Shown here: positions 21,937-33,665 of the stretch, one piece after another
Layout of the letters: each line of letters opens with the position of its first letter
Numbering within the stretch: position 1 is the stretch's first letter
DNA from: Carposina sasakii
Taxonomy: Eukaryota > Arthropoda > Insecta > Lepidoptera > Carposinidae
Length of the DNA: 64,000 nt
Reading direction: 5' to 3'
NCBI GenBank assembly: GCA_014607495.2
Contig: CP053161.1
Coordinates: 7,759,115-7,823,114 of the forward strand
Position numbers and translations under genes: made by a program
The notes under the pieces: model-generated
The model's database searches: none
Told to the model about the DNA's origin: nothing
Seen by the model: only the letters and a program-made list of their open reading frames with translations

Positions 21937-23936
21937 ATATTTACGATTAGGAGAAGATGGAGAATATATATCTACTGTGTTGCCTATCAAAATATAGCAG
22001 CTAGTATTTTAACAGCTGGCAACCCTTACCTGCGGTAAAATTGAAGTGATAGCGCTCATTATGCGTCGAACATCTACCAATGGGTGGGATATCATCAAAG
22101 TAAGTATATTCTTTGGATCTCATACTCTATGCTAAGTTTAATGTTCCAAAACCTACATATCTTCAAAAATCTATATTGGGCTTGGCCACCTATGTCTTTT
22201 TCGTGTGCGGCAGGCGCGATTTTCAGAAACATGATGTGACAGTATGTTGACAAGATTATATGACAAATCAGATATAAAAATTATCAATCCTAGAAACAAT
22301 GTAAGTTAAATGCTGTGGTTAAATTAGGGTAGACAGACATCCTGATACTAGCCACGAATTGGATTGAGCCATCCATTTAGTTATTCTAATTTTTGGTAAG
22401 TACATGTTTTTTTTTTAAATACATACATATCTAATTGCATACTCACCCAATACATAATATGTTATGCTTATAGATTGGGAGCCGCAGTAGTAGTTTTGTA
22501 ACTTGCGATTGAGATCACAGCTGATAGACGCCAAAGTCACTGTCATGTCATGCATGAAATTCGTATTATTCCAGGAACTAGGTAACTATCCACTTAACTT
22601 GATTCTATACATTTCTTTGTATTATTTTATGGTATTATTCTACAAATTTGAAAAATTACGATATACGGATATTTTGAGTCGGTATCACTTGACGCTTTAG
22701 GAATTTGTACCACACTTTTTTAAAGAAGCCCTTTTTACCTGACTGCACCAGTGTCTTTCAAGCATGTAATTGGCACGCTTTAGGTAGAGCCTTCATAGCA
22801 TGTCTCATTGGAGCTAGAGTGGTATTATTACATTTGTCTTAATCGTAAGAGTGACACTGGGTACATCAAAACTATGGCGCAGTCGGGTGCTTTTACATAT
22901 AATTAATTAATTTCATTTTTTTGTAACATTTATTTACTTGTCTCTCAGTTAATCAATAATACAAGTACAACCCGGCAGATGAATTACGTCTACGGGCTAT
23001 TGATGATGATACTCATGCACATCCAAGTACTGACTAATATCAGAAACAAGTTTATTAAATAAAAGACGATACCTACAACGTCGGAAAGAAAAAATCGTCT
23101 TAAGCGTGTTCTAAAGGTTGTGAAATGTAAACTAGGATCGTGATTAAAGGTAATTATAAAAATTCTTCTAAAAATATATACACATAAGTATTTTTTCTCC
23201 ACATGCTCATATGTGAAGTTTGCCATTATTAAAACCACAAAATATCCTGACAAAAATTCCAGCCTTTACTTATTTTATAAAGAAATAGTATACCAAACTT
23301 AAGCTGCCGGATCTCTTACTATCATAATAAATTTGTAATTTATTATATCGTTTTTGTTAGAAACCAATATAGAATAAGAGTCTTCCTAATAATATCATTT
23401 CTCTCATCTTCTGATTACAATACAATTGAATAAAGTTACGGAAAATTATTAGTCACAACGCCTATAACTAAATTTTAATTCTTCGAGTATATTATACTAG
23501 TTTATTTAATTCTCCAGTCTAATTTGCTGACCTTATTAGATTTTCAATAGGATTTTTTATAGTATTTCTTAATTTAAAAAGCGATGTTTAATATTAGTAT
23601 TACCTTGTTGCCCTTTTCACCGTATTTCTTAGTTGTATTACTATACCTAGTATTATCATATCTTTAGTTTATCACAACATATTGCAATACGTAACCTATA
23701 TATAATATGTAAGTAAAACAACTACCTTGAAACCTTGGACACACACATACTTCATGCATTTAGCAACAAATGTTAACAAAGCTTTCTCAATTAATCCAAA
23801 GGCTACTGGGCATTTCTCAGCAACCTTTCGAGGCCGAATGCACCTCACATAGGCCCCACTACTAACTTATTGATATCGAGAGCACGGGACAGGCCTTTCT
23901 CTGGCAGTGGGCCAGTAACCGCACGGACGCAGGGCA
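21937..23936. other. Intergenic upstream of lipase, one dispersed repeat
   Basis: Positions 22735-22860 are, in reverse, similar to 27636-27724 (AAAGCGTGCCAA, ATACCACTC, GTGTCACTCTTA). No gene is supported; the 65- and 87-aa frames have no recognisable features. No clear TATA box is seen upstream of the lipase ATG. Confidence 0.4.
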
Positions 23937-23940
23937 TGCC

Positions 23941-25668
23941 ATGCACCACTACCGAGTGTTGCTGGCGGCTCTCGCGATGGGCCTGCTCGTGACCGCAACC
24001 TTCGCCGCTGCTCACAACAGGCGACGTAGGTCTGAGAACGACCTTACCTTTGCCGAAACGATGTATATCAGACTTTCTGGTGCATGTAAGTCCTTTTAAT
24101 ACGTTAGATAGGGTTTAGTTAAGTGTTATGTACCAAAAATATTGTCTGGTTGATCCTAAATTAACATCTATCGTTTCTTAAATAAAAACATATTAACTAA
24201 GTATTGTAATATACAATTATTTTCCAGTTTCATTTTTTATTAAGTTTTAACTATAATAGCAAAAGTTTTTACAAAGTAATTAACAAAATTTTCTTTCAAA
24301 CATAGTTGAATGGATAGATTTTATCAATGGATCAAAATGCATCATTGTATTGTGATTTTAAAATATTTACGTTAGGATATGGTTGATCGTTTCATCTTTA
24401 AACATTGTGCTGAGGGATTCAGCTTTGTTTGCCGAGATTTGGCTAGTTAGTATAGCTATCGGGATGAAAAATAACGTTGCCAATGTGTAATTTAGAAAAG
24501 AGATGGTTAAGTTCGTCATTCGAGTAATTGACCCGGTAGCTCAGTGGTTAGAGCGGCTGGCACGGTTTGCAGTGGTCGTGGGTTCGATTCCCACTCGGGT
24601 GAAGAATTTTTTCCATTTCTTTATTAATAATTTTATAATATTTACTTTAATTAAATTATCTTTCCATAGATACCTATAAAGTACGTTTAACACATTCGTT
24701 TATTTTTTACAGGTAGAGCGATCGTGGATCTACGTCACGGTTCAATGTCTGAGCAAAAAAGCCTAGTAAAAAAAATGAAGATCATCCACATCGACGGAAA
24801 CACGATAAACTCATTTCCTATAGATGAAGCATTTCACGCTCTAACTCAGCCATCTGTTTATGATATTAGAAAACAAACTAAACTTGTAATACATGGATTT
24901 AAAGATAGCGCACGATCATTGATACCCTCAGATTTAGCTCAAGCCTACAACGAGAAGAAAATGTTTAATGTCCTATTGGTGGATGCTGAAGAGCTTATGA
25001 ATGTAGGATATATAACAGCTGTACACAATGTTCGTCTTATTGGTAAAAGGCTAGCAAATCTAATAGCAAATTTAGAGAATTATGGAGCCAACGCTGACGA
25101 TATACATCTCCTTGGAATAAGCCTTGGTGCGCATACAGCGGGCTGGGCTGGAAAGTACTTCAAACAATACAAAGGTCACAAACTGGGACGCATTACTGGA
25201 CTAGATCCCGCAGGACCCTGCTTTTCTAATGCATACAGTGATCAGAGACTGGACAGAATGGACGCTAACTATGTGGATGTAGTCCATTCGAATAGATTAG
25301 TGCAAGGCGTTATTGAGGCGCTGGGTCATGCTGATTTTTACATCAATGGCGGAGGGCCAACTCAACCTGGGTGTATCATGCCCACTTGTAGTCATTTACG
25401 AGCGGCAGAAGTTTATACAGAGAGCATAAGATCTCCAAAAGCATTTATAGGATTAAGATGCTCAAGCTGGAAGCAGTTTGTAGATAATAATTGTGAATTT
25501 AAAGATTATGCTGTGTTAGGATATGGGTCGTCCACCTCAGCACGTGGGTTGTATTATCTGCGGACTTCAGGAGCTGCTCCATTTGGACTCGGTATGGATG
25601 GAACTAAAAACGACAACCAGTCACCATACACGTTTGACAGTTTATTACGTACATTGAATTTAACTTGA
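23941..25668 (+). CDS. Secreted neutral (pancreatic-type) lipase, two exons
   Basis: Exon 1 is 23941-24085 and exon 2 is 24713-25668, joined through T|GT (Cys49) with GTAAGT and TTTTTTACAG splice sites. The product is 366 aa. Residues 1-24 form a signal peptide (MHHYRVLLAALAMGLLV...). The alpha/beta-hydrolase core keeps the triad: Ser185 in GISLGAH, Asp213 in GLDPAGP, His276 in CSHLRA. Cysteines near 218, 269 and 274 fit family disulfides. This family hydrolyses acylglycerols or phospholipids outside the cell; insect members act in gut, fat body, venom or yolk. The start was chosen because the upstream ATG (23936) hits a stop and this one gives a signal peptide in frame. Substrate cannot be told. 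All catalytic residues are present, unlike yolk proteins of the family. Confidence 0.92.
24530..24602 (+). tRNA. tRNA-like sequence in the lipase intron (pseudo-tRNA or SINE head)
   Basis: A 73-nt block has near-perfect RNA polymerase III boxes (TAGCTCAGTGGTTAGAG and GGTTCGATTCC), a GTGGG/CCCAC T-stem, a GCTC/GAGC D-stem, and an acceptor stem pairing at 6 of 7 positions. A T-run terminator follows. The anticodon arm does not fold normally (GGCTGGCACGGTTTGCAG needs a bulge and lacks U33), so no amino acid can be assigned. It is sense to the lipase. Confidence 0.5.
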
Positions 25669-26000
25669 TACGATTTATTTAAGAATTATCATAAGATTTT
25701 TGGTTTAAAAAGTTGGCCATAATATTTGAAGTCAAAGTACAACCAAGTTTCTATGCTTATACCAAAGTGACGTGTGATGCGTTTTTTTTATACAATTCAA
25801 GTCGGTTAATAGCTGCTTACCTGAACTCTAGATTCTATAATTTATTATATGAGCAATTTTTATATTTAACAAAATTCCTTGAAAACTTGCAATGCATAAG
25901 CAAATAATGAGGAAAGGTAGTACATAATGTATATGAACATAAATAGCACGCTTGTGCAGATTCCCTATCAAACAAAAGTGAAGTTGAAGTTTGTAAACTT

Positions 26001-26006
26001 AATAAA
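26001..26006 (+). terminator. Lipase poly(A) signal
   Basis: Canonical AATAAA 333 bp after the stop codon, with no earlier canonical hexamer noticed on the plus strand. Confidence 0.55.
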
Positions 26007-26339
26007 GTTTCTATAGAAACTCTTCACGGCTATTTCGGTGTACCTGCTTACAATAAGATTTTTTAGGTCTCTCAACTTTACACTATGTAAAAGGTTTCCG
26101 CACTGTTTCACACCGAGACTAATGGAGGAGCGCTCTGATGATGTCTCGAAATCTTGTTAGACATTTCATTAGCAAACAATAGGTATTAAAATTTTGTTTC
26201 GATGTTTCGTAAATTTTCACTGAGATCGTCATACCTATCAGTTATGGAACCTTGAGCTGGTTCTTAGAAACGGAGTACCTACTCTGGTCATTAAGTGGCT
26301 ATAGAACTAATATTAAGTATAACAATATGATAAATATGC

Positions 26340-26500
26340 TATCTATGGTTCCTCATAAGCTACACAGGGGTACAAAGCGAAATATTAAGCGAAATATTAT
26401 GTAAATAGCCCACTATAGAGAATCAATCCACATTTAATTTTGAGTCTCGAAATCACATGGTTATTTTTCATGATTGTATCTATGAACATTCATGAGATGT
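26340..26500 (+). repeat. Partial copy of the GGGTGTAAC MITE family
   Basis: It carries TATGTAAATAGCCCACTATAGAGAA and GAGTCTCGAAATCACATGG, matching the left arm of the element at 49360-49617. Confidence 0.55.
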
Positions 26501-26810
26501 TTAGGTATATTTATTTGTATATTTTTTGTATTCGCATTCACATACCATGCGTGTGAGTGGTTGTAAAACTTGAGACACAAGTTTACCCTGCAAGTTGTGT
26601 TTTATTTATATCTGTAGGTAATATTTCGAAACTGTCGCAAAAGAGATAAATTAATATAGACATGCTCTAATTCTGTAACAAATGCGAGATTGATTAGTTA
26701 CGTTACAATTTTTTATATGTACCTCTCGTAGTTATAGAATAGCCTATCAAATAGCCTATTAAACAATGTATACGTTTATGAAGTAATGGCATCTTGCAAG
26801 CCGCAAGCTT

Positions 26811-27154
26811 GCAGGACGTTTTTTGGTCGTCAACGTTCCCGAAAACTACGGAATCTCCTCATCATCACGATAATTTTTCTCTGTGGAAGCATACCCGGGA
26901 AGTGTCTGGTTCCCAAGATATTAGGGTCTAAAGTTGAGTAAATAGACTGCATTTTTCTGCATAAATGCACATAGACGCCCGTAGCAAGATTTTTTCACGA
27001 GACATAATTAATATCTGTCTATGAAAAAACTAGCATAAACAATGGACACTATAAATTTCTCGCGATCAAAATATAAAAAAAAAGTATTAAAAAATTTACA
27101 TCTTTTCCAGCATTTTTTTTGGCATTAAGGATGGCAACGAAAAAACACCCTGTA
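26811..27154 (+). repeat. ~380-bp dispersed family, copy 3
   Basis: Matches 879-1254 from TTGGTCGTCAACGTTCCCG to CAACGAAAAAACACCCTG, with about 40 bp missing near the 3' end. Confidence 0.75.
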
Positions 27155-29098
27155 GTTATCTAGGATAGCGGTGCTGTCATATATGAAATAATTATTTATT
27201 TGATTAAAACATGGTACAATAAAGTTATTATTAGATCAGAGACATGTTTTGCCAAAAAATGTGACGAGCCAATATATTAATTTATTCAATAATATTAAAA
27301 AATTAATTATCAAAAGTAATACTACTCAAGCTACCGTGCGTACGTAAAACCACGCAATATTTACGGTACCGACACGTAATAAGTTCCTTCAAGACCGGCA
27401 TATGAAACCATAGCTTTAGGCGTAGATGTTTGATCTAAGCTTACTAGTAGTTAAAAAACGTCAAAAATACTTTCGTATGCTTAAGCTTAACTATTAATTA
27501 AACATTAGGTCCTTAATGACTGTATTGACTTTGAAAATGTATGTACTTTTGAGGTGCAGCCGTATACCATGTGAACCACTACATGGATAACCTCATTTAC
27601 ATAAAGAAACCACTTGACTGCGATTTTTTTTAACTTAATGTCACTCTCATAACTAAGATGAATCTAATGATACCACTCAAGCTCAAATGCGACAAGCCGT
27701 TAAGGATCTAAAGCGTGCCAAACAAATATACATACATATATACATACACTCGAAAAACATAACTCCTCCTTCTGGCGCATCGGGTAATAACTATGCGTAA
27801 ATCTGATAGACGTTGCGTAGACGCGAGATATGTTTTATTTGAGAATGGAGTCTTATTTCATTTATTGGCACAACGTCAGTTGTTACAGAGTTGTGACACT
27901 TTGCTCAACGTGCACATTAGTATTAGCAATATTATTTGGTCAGTTGCACCGCAATGTTAGAAAGTCAATACCTTATTAGGTCGTGTAGTAATACACAACT
28001 GTGATACATTAAAATAGTATTCAGGTTTATTTACTTGTTGTTATTCTATACTATGGACATGTTGTTGAATTTGTTCTTTGTCATTAATGTCAATAACAAA
28101 TTGTTGTTTGTTGTTAAAGTGTTTTATTTAAAGACCTTTATATGTATACCTTTATATGTGATCAAATTAGTATTAAATCAATCTAATTGGCTTGTCTAGA
28201 ATTTTATCCATCTTGAAGACATGAATTAAGTTACTAAATTGTAAGAAATCGGTGCCCTAATTGTATAATATGTTAATTATCTTACTAATATTACTTATAA
28301 ACGCGAAAGTTTGTGAGTATGTATGAAGAATGTTTGATACTCTTTCACGTAAAAACGGCTGGAGCGATTTTAATAAAATTTGATATGGAGTTAGCTCACA
28401 CCCTAAATTAACACATGGACTTTGTGGAGGAGGAAAATATTTTTATCCCGGATAATTTCGACATACATTTTTTTTTTCTGTAGTCCACGCGAACGAAGTC
28501 GCGGGCGTCCTCTAGTTTAAAATAAATAAAACCTACCAAATTATCTTATATAGATTTACAGTTATTATTATTATTATGTAACAATACCTTCGTGGGTCTC
28601 CCATCCCAAGTGACCACTTGGTAATTAAAAGTTAGCACTTCAGCTGCCGATTTGGTACAAAAGAACAATTTAGAAATAAATTATTAACTAAGTTGTTTCA
28701 TAATTAGTGATGTTTTCTCATAAAGCGTAGGTAACGTAACATCGACGAAATTGGAAAACATAATATGATTCATAAACTAATCCAATTTAAATGAATTGAA
28801 TTCCCGAAAATTGATCCGTGATACGTTCATTCATTTATTAAACTTTTCATACCGTTATCGGAAAACACAAAAGTGGCATCAGAAGCGATTGTTGAAGCTA
28901 TTAAACTAGGCAAATTATATTATTATCGGATCCTATGAGAAGTCTTTGTAGTCAGTCACAGTCGCCGCTTAGTCATGGATTATAAGTACGCGACTCTACG
29001 TCACTTGCAATTTCTTGTTTCAATGGTCACTGTTTGATGGCGAATCAGCTATGTCGCAACTGAGTAAATTGGCATTTAGCACGGTGTAATCTTTGTAG
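27155..29098. other. Intergenic with several repeat copies
   Basis: Contains a repeat at 27636-27790 (reverse-related to 22735-22860, with a TATG-type run and an opposite-oriented CCTCCTTCTGGCGCA end). An RTE-type copy lies at 28275-28518. A short 5S-rRNA-like stretch is at about 28590-28650 (minus). No gene is supported. Confidence 0.45.
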
Positions 29099-29599
29099 TC
29101 TTATCCACTTCCACTTCACTTAGGATATAAATATGTAACATTCGTTTGTGCTCACAGCTCTACTTATAGGAGTAAATCCATTGGTATACGTCCATTGCAA
29201 AGGACTTGCAAAATTGGTTGTCCCGTACATGTCCATATAACCTATTCTAAAAACAAAAACGGTTTTACTATCACATCTATGGTAGATAAACATATTGGTC
29301 ATCTCGTTGATGAATTTACTTTTAGACATTATTGTGCAAATAGAGGTATTAGAGCCATTGATTTTTTAATTCCCCGCGTAGTTGTAGATACCGCGAGTAA
29401 TGTTGATATTTATAGTAAAGTAAATAAAAGTAACAAATCAATCAAATCAAATATAAAACTCTTTTTACATTGTAATGCCCCCAGTATTAAAATTAGAGAA
29501 TATCTTCGTAGTGCATATAACACTGAGATTTCTTCCAAAAATTTATCAGTTATAAAGAAGAAAATCTCGGTAGTGACAGTACAAGCTCAGAACTCTTGA
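29099..29599 (+). pseudogene. ZSWIM/MULE-like transposase fragment
   Basis: An open frame of 166 codons without a plausible ATG starts after a stop at 29096. It reads YKYVTFVCAHSSTYRSKS, RPLQRTCKIGCPVHVHITYS, VDKHIGH, then RHYCANRGI and a Lys/Ser-rich stretch. The layout (Cys, basic residues, CP-type motif, HxxH, FxxY) is like the N-terminal zinc-binding region of ZSWIM1/3-like proteins and related FAR1/MULE transposases. The catalytic and SWIM parts are missing. It could be a transposon relic or the truncated retrocopy of a domesticated gene. Family assignment is from memory. Confidence 0.4.
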
Positions 29600-31740
29600 T
29601 AGTTTATTATCAGACCTTCAGTCTGATAAAGGAATGATCGCTGAGACTATAGTCACTGACAACACTGTAGAACTAATATACTTTAAATTTTCCTGGATGG
29701 GCCATTTTTTTTATTCCTTTCTGGACGCAAAAAGGTAATATGTGATACAATGGGCCATTTGACAACCTTTATTTTATAATGTACATAATTGATAAATATT
29801 ATAAACATTTGCAAAATTATCACATCGAAACCATGAAAACTTGCCGAGATATACAATTTTAAACCCACAAAATGCTCCTTACAAACGGCCGCTAGGTTGT
29901 GACGTCACATCTTAGAAACGTGTATTTCCTTTTTAAAATTTTAGAGGGAGTGGGTTGGAATTATTTGATGATTGAAATAAGTATGCATGACAAAGCAGGG
30001 TAATACCATTGCACCTCATATACTGTTTTCACACAGTTAACTTCGTCATTCATGCACTCTTTCACAATACTAGGTACCTTTTATAGCTATCAAAATATAT
30101 TGCTCATTTGATCAAATTATTAACGTAAAACATAACCTGTATACTTATGCGCTAATCTCCAGTACTTGATGCGCGTAAACCACAGACAAAGAAGTACAAA
30201 GCAGCAATCTCCCGAACAAGGAATATTTAACGAATTAAATAAAATAACTTATATGAGGTTAATATAGTTTAAACCATTCAATGAGTGTAATATATCACTT
30301 CAACTTCAAGCTTGCTTACTATATCGAATTAAACAAACTTTCTCACCTCATTTTAAATCATTTACTGTGCGTGAACAAGAAGGCCATGGTTTCACTTAGG
30401 TATTATTTCATAAGAATCTTATATAATAGTTTGGTAATCTTTTTAGTTTTATTGTTTAACGTTAATGGTTACCAAGTCAAAACAGTAAAAATTAGGTTCC
30501 TACTCACTTTTCTCGGTCATGGTGAACGGAAACTCGTCACGACTAAAATTACGACATGCACGGAAGAATATGCAGCTGATGTATTCTTATAAAGCCTTGC
30601 ATTAGCACTGGAACAACTAGAATTACGTTGACAAAAATATATAAAGAATACGAGTATTGTTCCATCTGAGGTGCGTTTCTTGCGTGCGAGCGTGAAGTAA
30701 CTTTCTAGTAACAAATTTTCTCTTGATAAAGTTATCCAAAAAATTGCTTTGGAAAATTACATTTGTTCAGCATTCCTTGCATAAATATATTTGAAGGGAT
30801 ATTTGAGTAGGTAGAGTTCGGACGGAGTCGCAGGTAATCACTGATAACTCATAAATCATGCCTACAGCATCCTACAGCCTATTTATATTAGGACGACACG
30901 GTGAAACTTAATAACGTCGGAAGACTTAGGGCGATATTACACAGGAATACAATGTCTGGCCCATCGGTCACCGATACACACCGTCAACATCAACACTCTT
31001 ATATAAAGGTTCATTCAGGGTATCTACAATAGCTGCACAGGGTGCTTAGACAAGACATCGTTTGTTATTAACGCTTATGGTCGCAACACTTGCACCAATG
31101 CGGTTAGAATACATCACGTGACTGACGAACGCACAAAAAAGAAGGCTTCCTATTGGAGTAAACGTGTCGGTCACGAGGTTCTATCGATTTCATCGAGAAA
31201 TATTGTTACTTTGCCGAAGGGTAATTTGTTTGCCTATTCTCTTTTTTTAAAAAAAAGAATGTTACTAAGATCAGTTAGATAATGATTTACTCGAGCCGAG
31301 AACTAGAGATATTGTTAACTGCTGTGTGTGTGATGCAGCTACCTAGGAAGCAGGTATAAGCACGTGGTTACTTCACTGCCAGTCACCACTGGTATCGTAG
31401 TGTGAAGGATCTCTTAGAGCCATATTGCGGGAAATTATACAGCTTCCCAACACTGCATAATGAAAAGACTCCGCTCATGGCTCTGATTTGAATTAACCTC
31501 ATCTTTTAAAAGGTTACAAAGCCGGTTCATTATAATGCTCCTACGTCCTGCTAGATTACATGACGACAATTGTTTTTCAGAAATTTAATTTTTAGGTACC
31601 TGAGTATATTTTACGATGAATAATTCTGTAACCTAGAATCCATAATATTAATAGGTACATTCATGAAAGATGAACTATAAGATAAGTGAGCCTGTACCAC
31701 TGAATTTATTTAATGTACGGATTTTTCTAAAAGTTGTCAC
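29600..31740. other. Intergenic, nothing recognised beyond a repeat tail
   Basis: About 29690-29915 resembles an RTE-like tail (GGGCCATTTGACAACC, GGCCGCTAGGTTGTGACGTC). The 103- and 65-aa frames near 30281-30714 overlap on opposite strands and are not called. Confidence 0.4.
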
Positions 31741-31744
31741 TTAG

Positions 31745-31885
31745 CTATACCCGAAAGGACTGGTGTCAGGCAGGCAGCCGGACGTAAAAACAAATGCCAA
31801 CACTTTGGCAATGTGAGTTTCGAAAGAGACCATATTGCGCCGACCCCATAAATAATAGGACAAGGGCAGGAAGATGATGATTCAT
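31745..31885 (-). repeat. Dispersed repeat with GGGGTCGGCGCAATATGG motif
   Basis: In minus sense it reads CCTGCCCTTGTCC, TGGGGTCGGCGCAATATGG, and GTGTTGGCATTTGTTTTTACG. The motif recurs at 40789-40850 (plus). The 68-aa minus frame across it is repeat-derived. Confidence 0.55.
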
Positions 31886-33400
31886 GAGAGATAAACGTTT
31901 GATTCTCTTGTGTAATACATGTCCTCGGAAGTAGGCTATTTCATAACATTTGGCTTTCGTTACCCCTTCCATAATAATATAGGTAATTAATAAACTGTGC
32001 TATAATAGTTGAACCCATAATATACGAGTAACAATAGTTGCAAAGTTAAAATGTGGCTATAATTCCAAGTTATACACACATAATCTAAGAAAAAATATCG
32101 GAAGAACAGCCCCAGGCAGTTTCCCCCTCAAAGCTCTAGAATCACCCCCCAGTTGGAGTAGTAAATAAGGGGTAGTTCCCTCGGGCCTAGAGGGAGATTG
32201 TAGTAGTTTACTTACAACTTAATCGAGACTTGAAGAAACTCTTGTACATTAATTCTTCTTTGCTGTCCCGTAGTTCTCCAAGAGTCGTCTAAACGGGATT
32301 AAATATTTTGAAATGCATGATGGATGACAATAATTTCACAGGTAAATATAATAAATAAAATTGGTAAAATAAAATCTTCATGAAACTAGAATATCTTTCG
32401 AACATCGTTGAAATTGGCTTTTTTAACACCTTGATACATATATTAGAGCAAATGTAGATGATGTGAAAGAGGTGTGTTGCCACAGCAAATGGAGTTCCGT
32501 GATCTCTTCCTATGCCTCCGAGAAAGTGGTGTGATTTTATGTATGTACCTAAATATTTCACAACGACTTGGAAATTTGCTAAATATAAATTATAATTTTC
32601 CTCAATCTATGCAAAATATGGAAATATTTATTAGAATTTGAGATATAAATTAATTTACCTATATTTACTTGGCGATACCCTGATGATTTATAAAAGAAAA
32701 CGTTGCCATTCGAATCAACGGATTTGTGTAGGTGTAGAGATTGCAAAGCAACCCACAGAAAATTTTATTTTCATAAATATTAGTATAGTTTATGCAGTAC
32801 CTAAGTATAAAATAAATATAAGTATATATATTATCATAACTATATGTATTTTTAGGTATATTGATACCTAATTATCGTTGACAACGTTGACATGTTCGAA
32901 TTAATCGTAAAATTTAGAACTTATTGTTCACATAATGTACGCACATTATGTGAACAGTACGTACAAAATACGTGTAACTTACCTGACTGGACCCCGACGA
33001 AGAGGAAACAGATTCTATAATGAAAATGTATGTAGTTTAAATGGATAAAAGATCTGGAACATACATACATATATCCAATGCAAAGAAAACAAGCGTTTTC
33101 GTGTAACATACCTTGTGTACGACTAGATACTCTATTAAAAATAGCTTTTATTTTAGTTTATTAGCAACTGTTTTATCGACTATCGATTCGCCCAATTTTT
33201 ATGATCTCGTGTATATGTCGTTATTTATTGCATCAACTTCAGATGAATAAAATCCAAAAGAATATATAATCTAGAGATTGTATAGAGTAAATGGCCTGAC
33301 TAAAAACTATAAAGCATTTGGAGATAACTCTAAAACATGAGCAATCATAAAGTTACAAAATACGACTATGTCAACTGCTTTTATATAAATGAAACCATTA
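31886..33400. other. Intergenic, with a short perfect palindrome
   Basis: Holds the palindrome at 32925-32956; otherwise AT-rich without a supported gene. Confidence 0.4.
32925..32956. repeat. Perfect 14-bp inverted repeat, 4-nt spacer
   Basis: TGTTCACATAATGT, ACGC, ACATTATGTGAACA. It is perfectly symmetric, stands alone and contains GTTCA/TGAAC half-sites. Confidence 0.85.
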
Positions 33401-33404
33401 TCTT

Positions 33405-33665
33405 ACTTCTTACTATTATTATAAACGCGAAAGTTTGTAAGTATGGATAGATTAGTGGATGGATAGATGGATGGAAGGATGGATGTTTATTACTCTTTCA
33501 CGTAAAAACGGCTGGAGCGATTTTAATAAAATTTGGTACGGAGTTAGCTGACACTCTGGATTAACATATAGGCTACTTTTTATCCCGGGAAAATATTTTT
33601 ATCCCAGATAATTTCGACATTTTGTTTTTCTGCAATCCACGCCGACGAAGCCGCGGGCGTCCAGT
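33405..33665 (+). repeat. RTE-type dispersed repeat copy
   Basis: Runs from ACTATTATTATAAACGCGAAAG, through a GGATGGAT microsatellite and CTTTCACGTAAAAACGGCTGG, to CGACGAAGCCGCGGGCGTCC...AGTAG. Near-parallel to 28275-28518. Confidence 0.65.

Noticed and set aside
25713..25907. 64-aa ORF after the lipase
   Set aside because: Lies in the lipase 3' UTR ahead of the AATAAA; no coding features.
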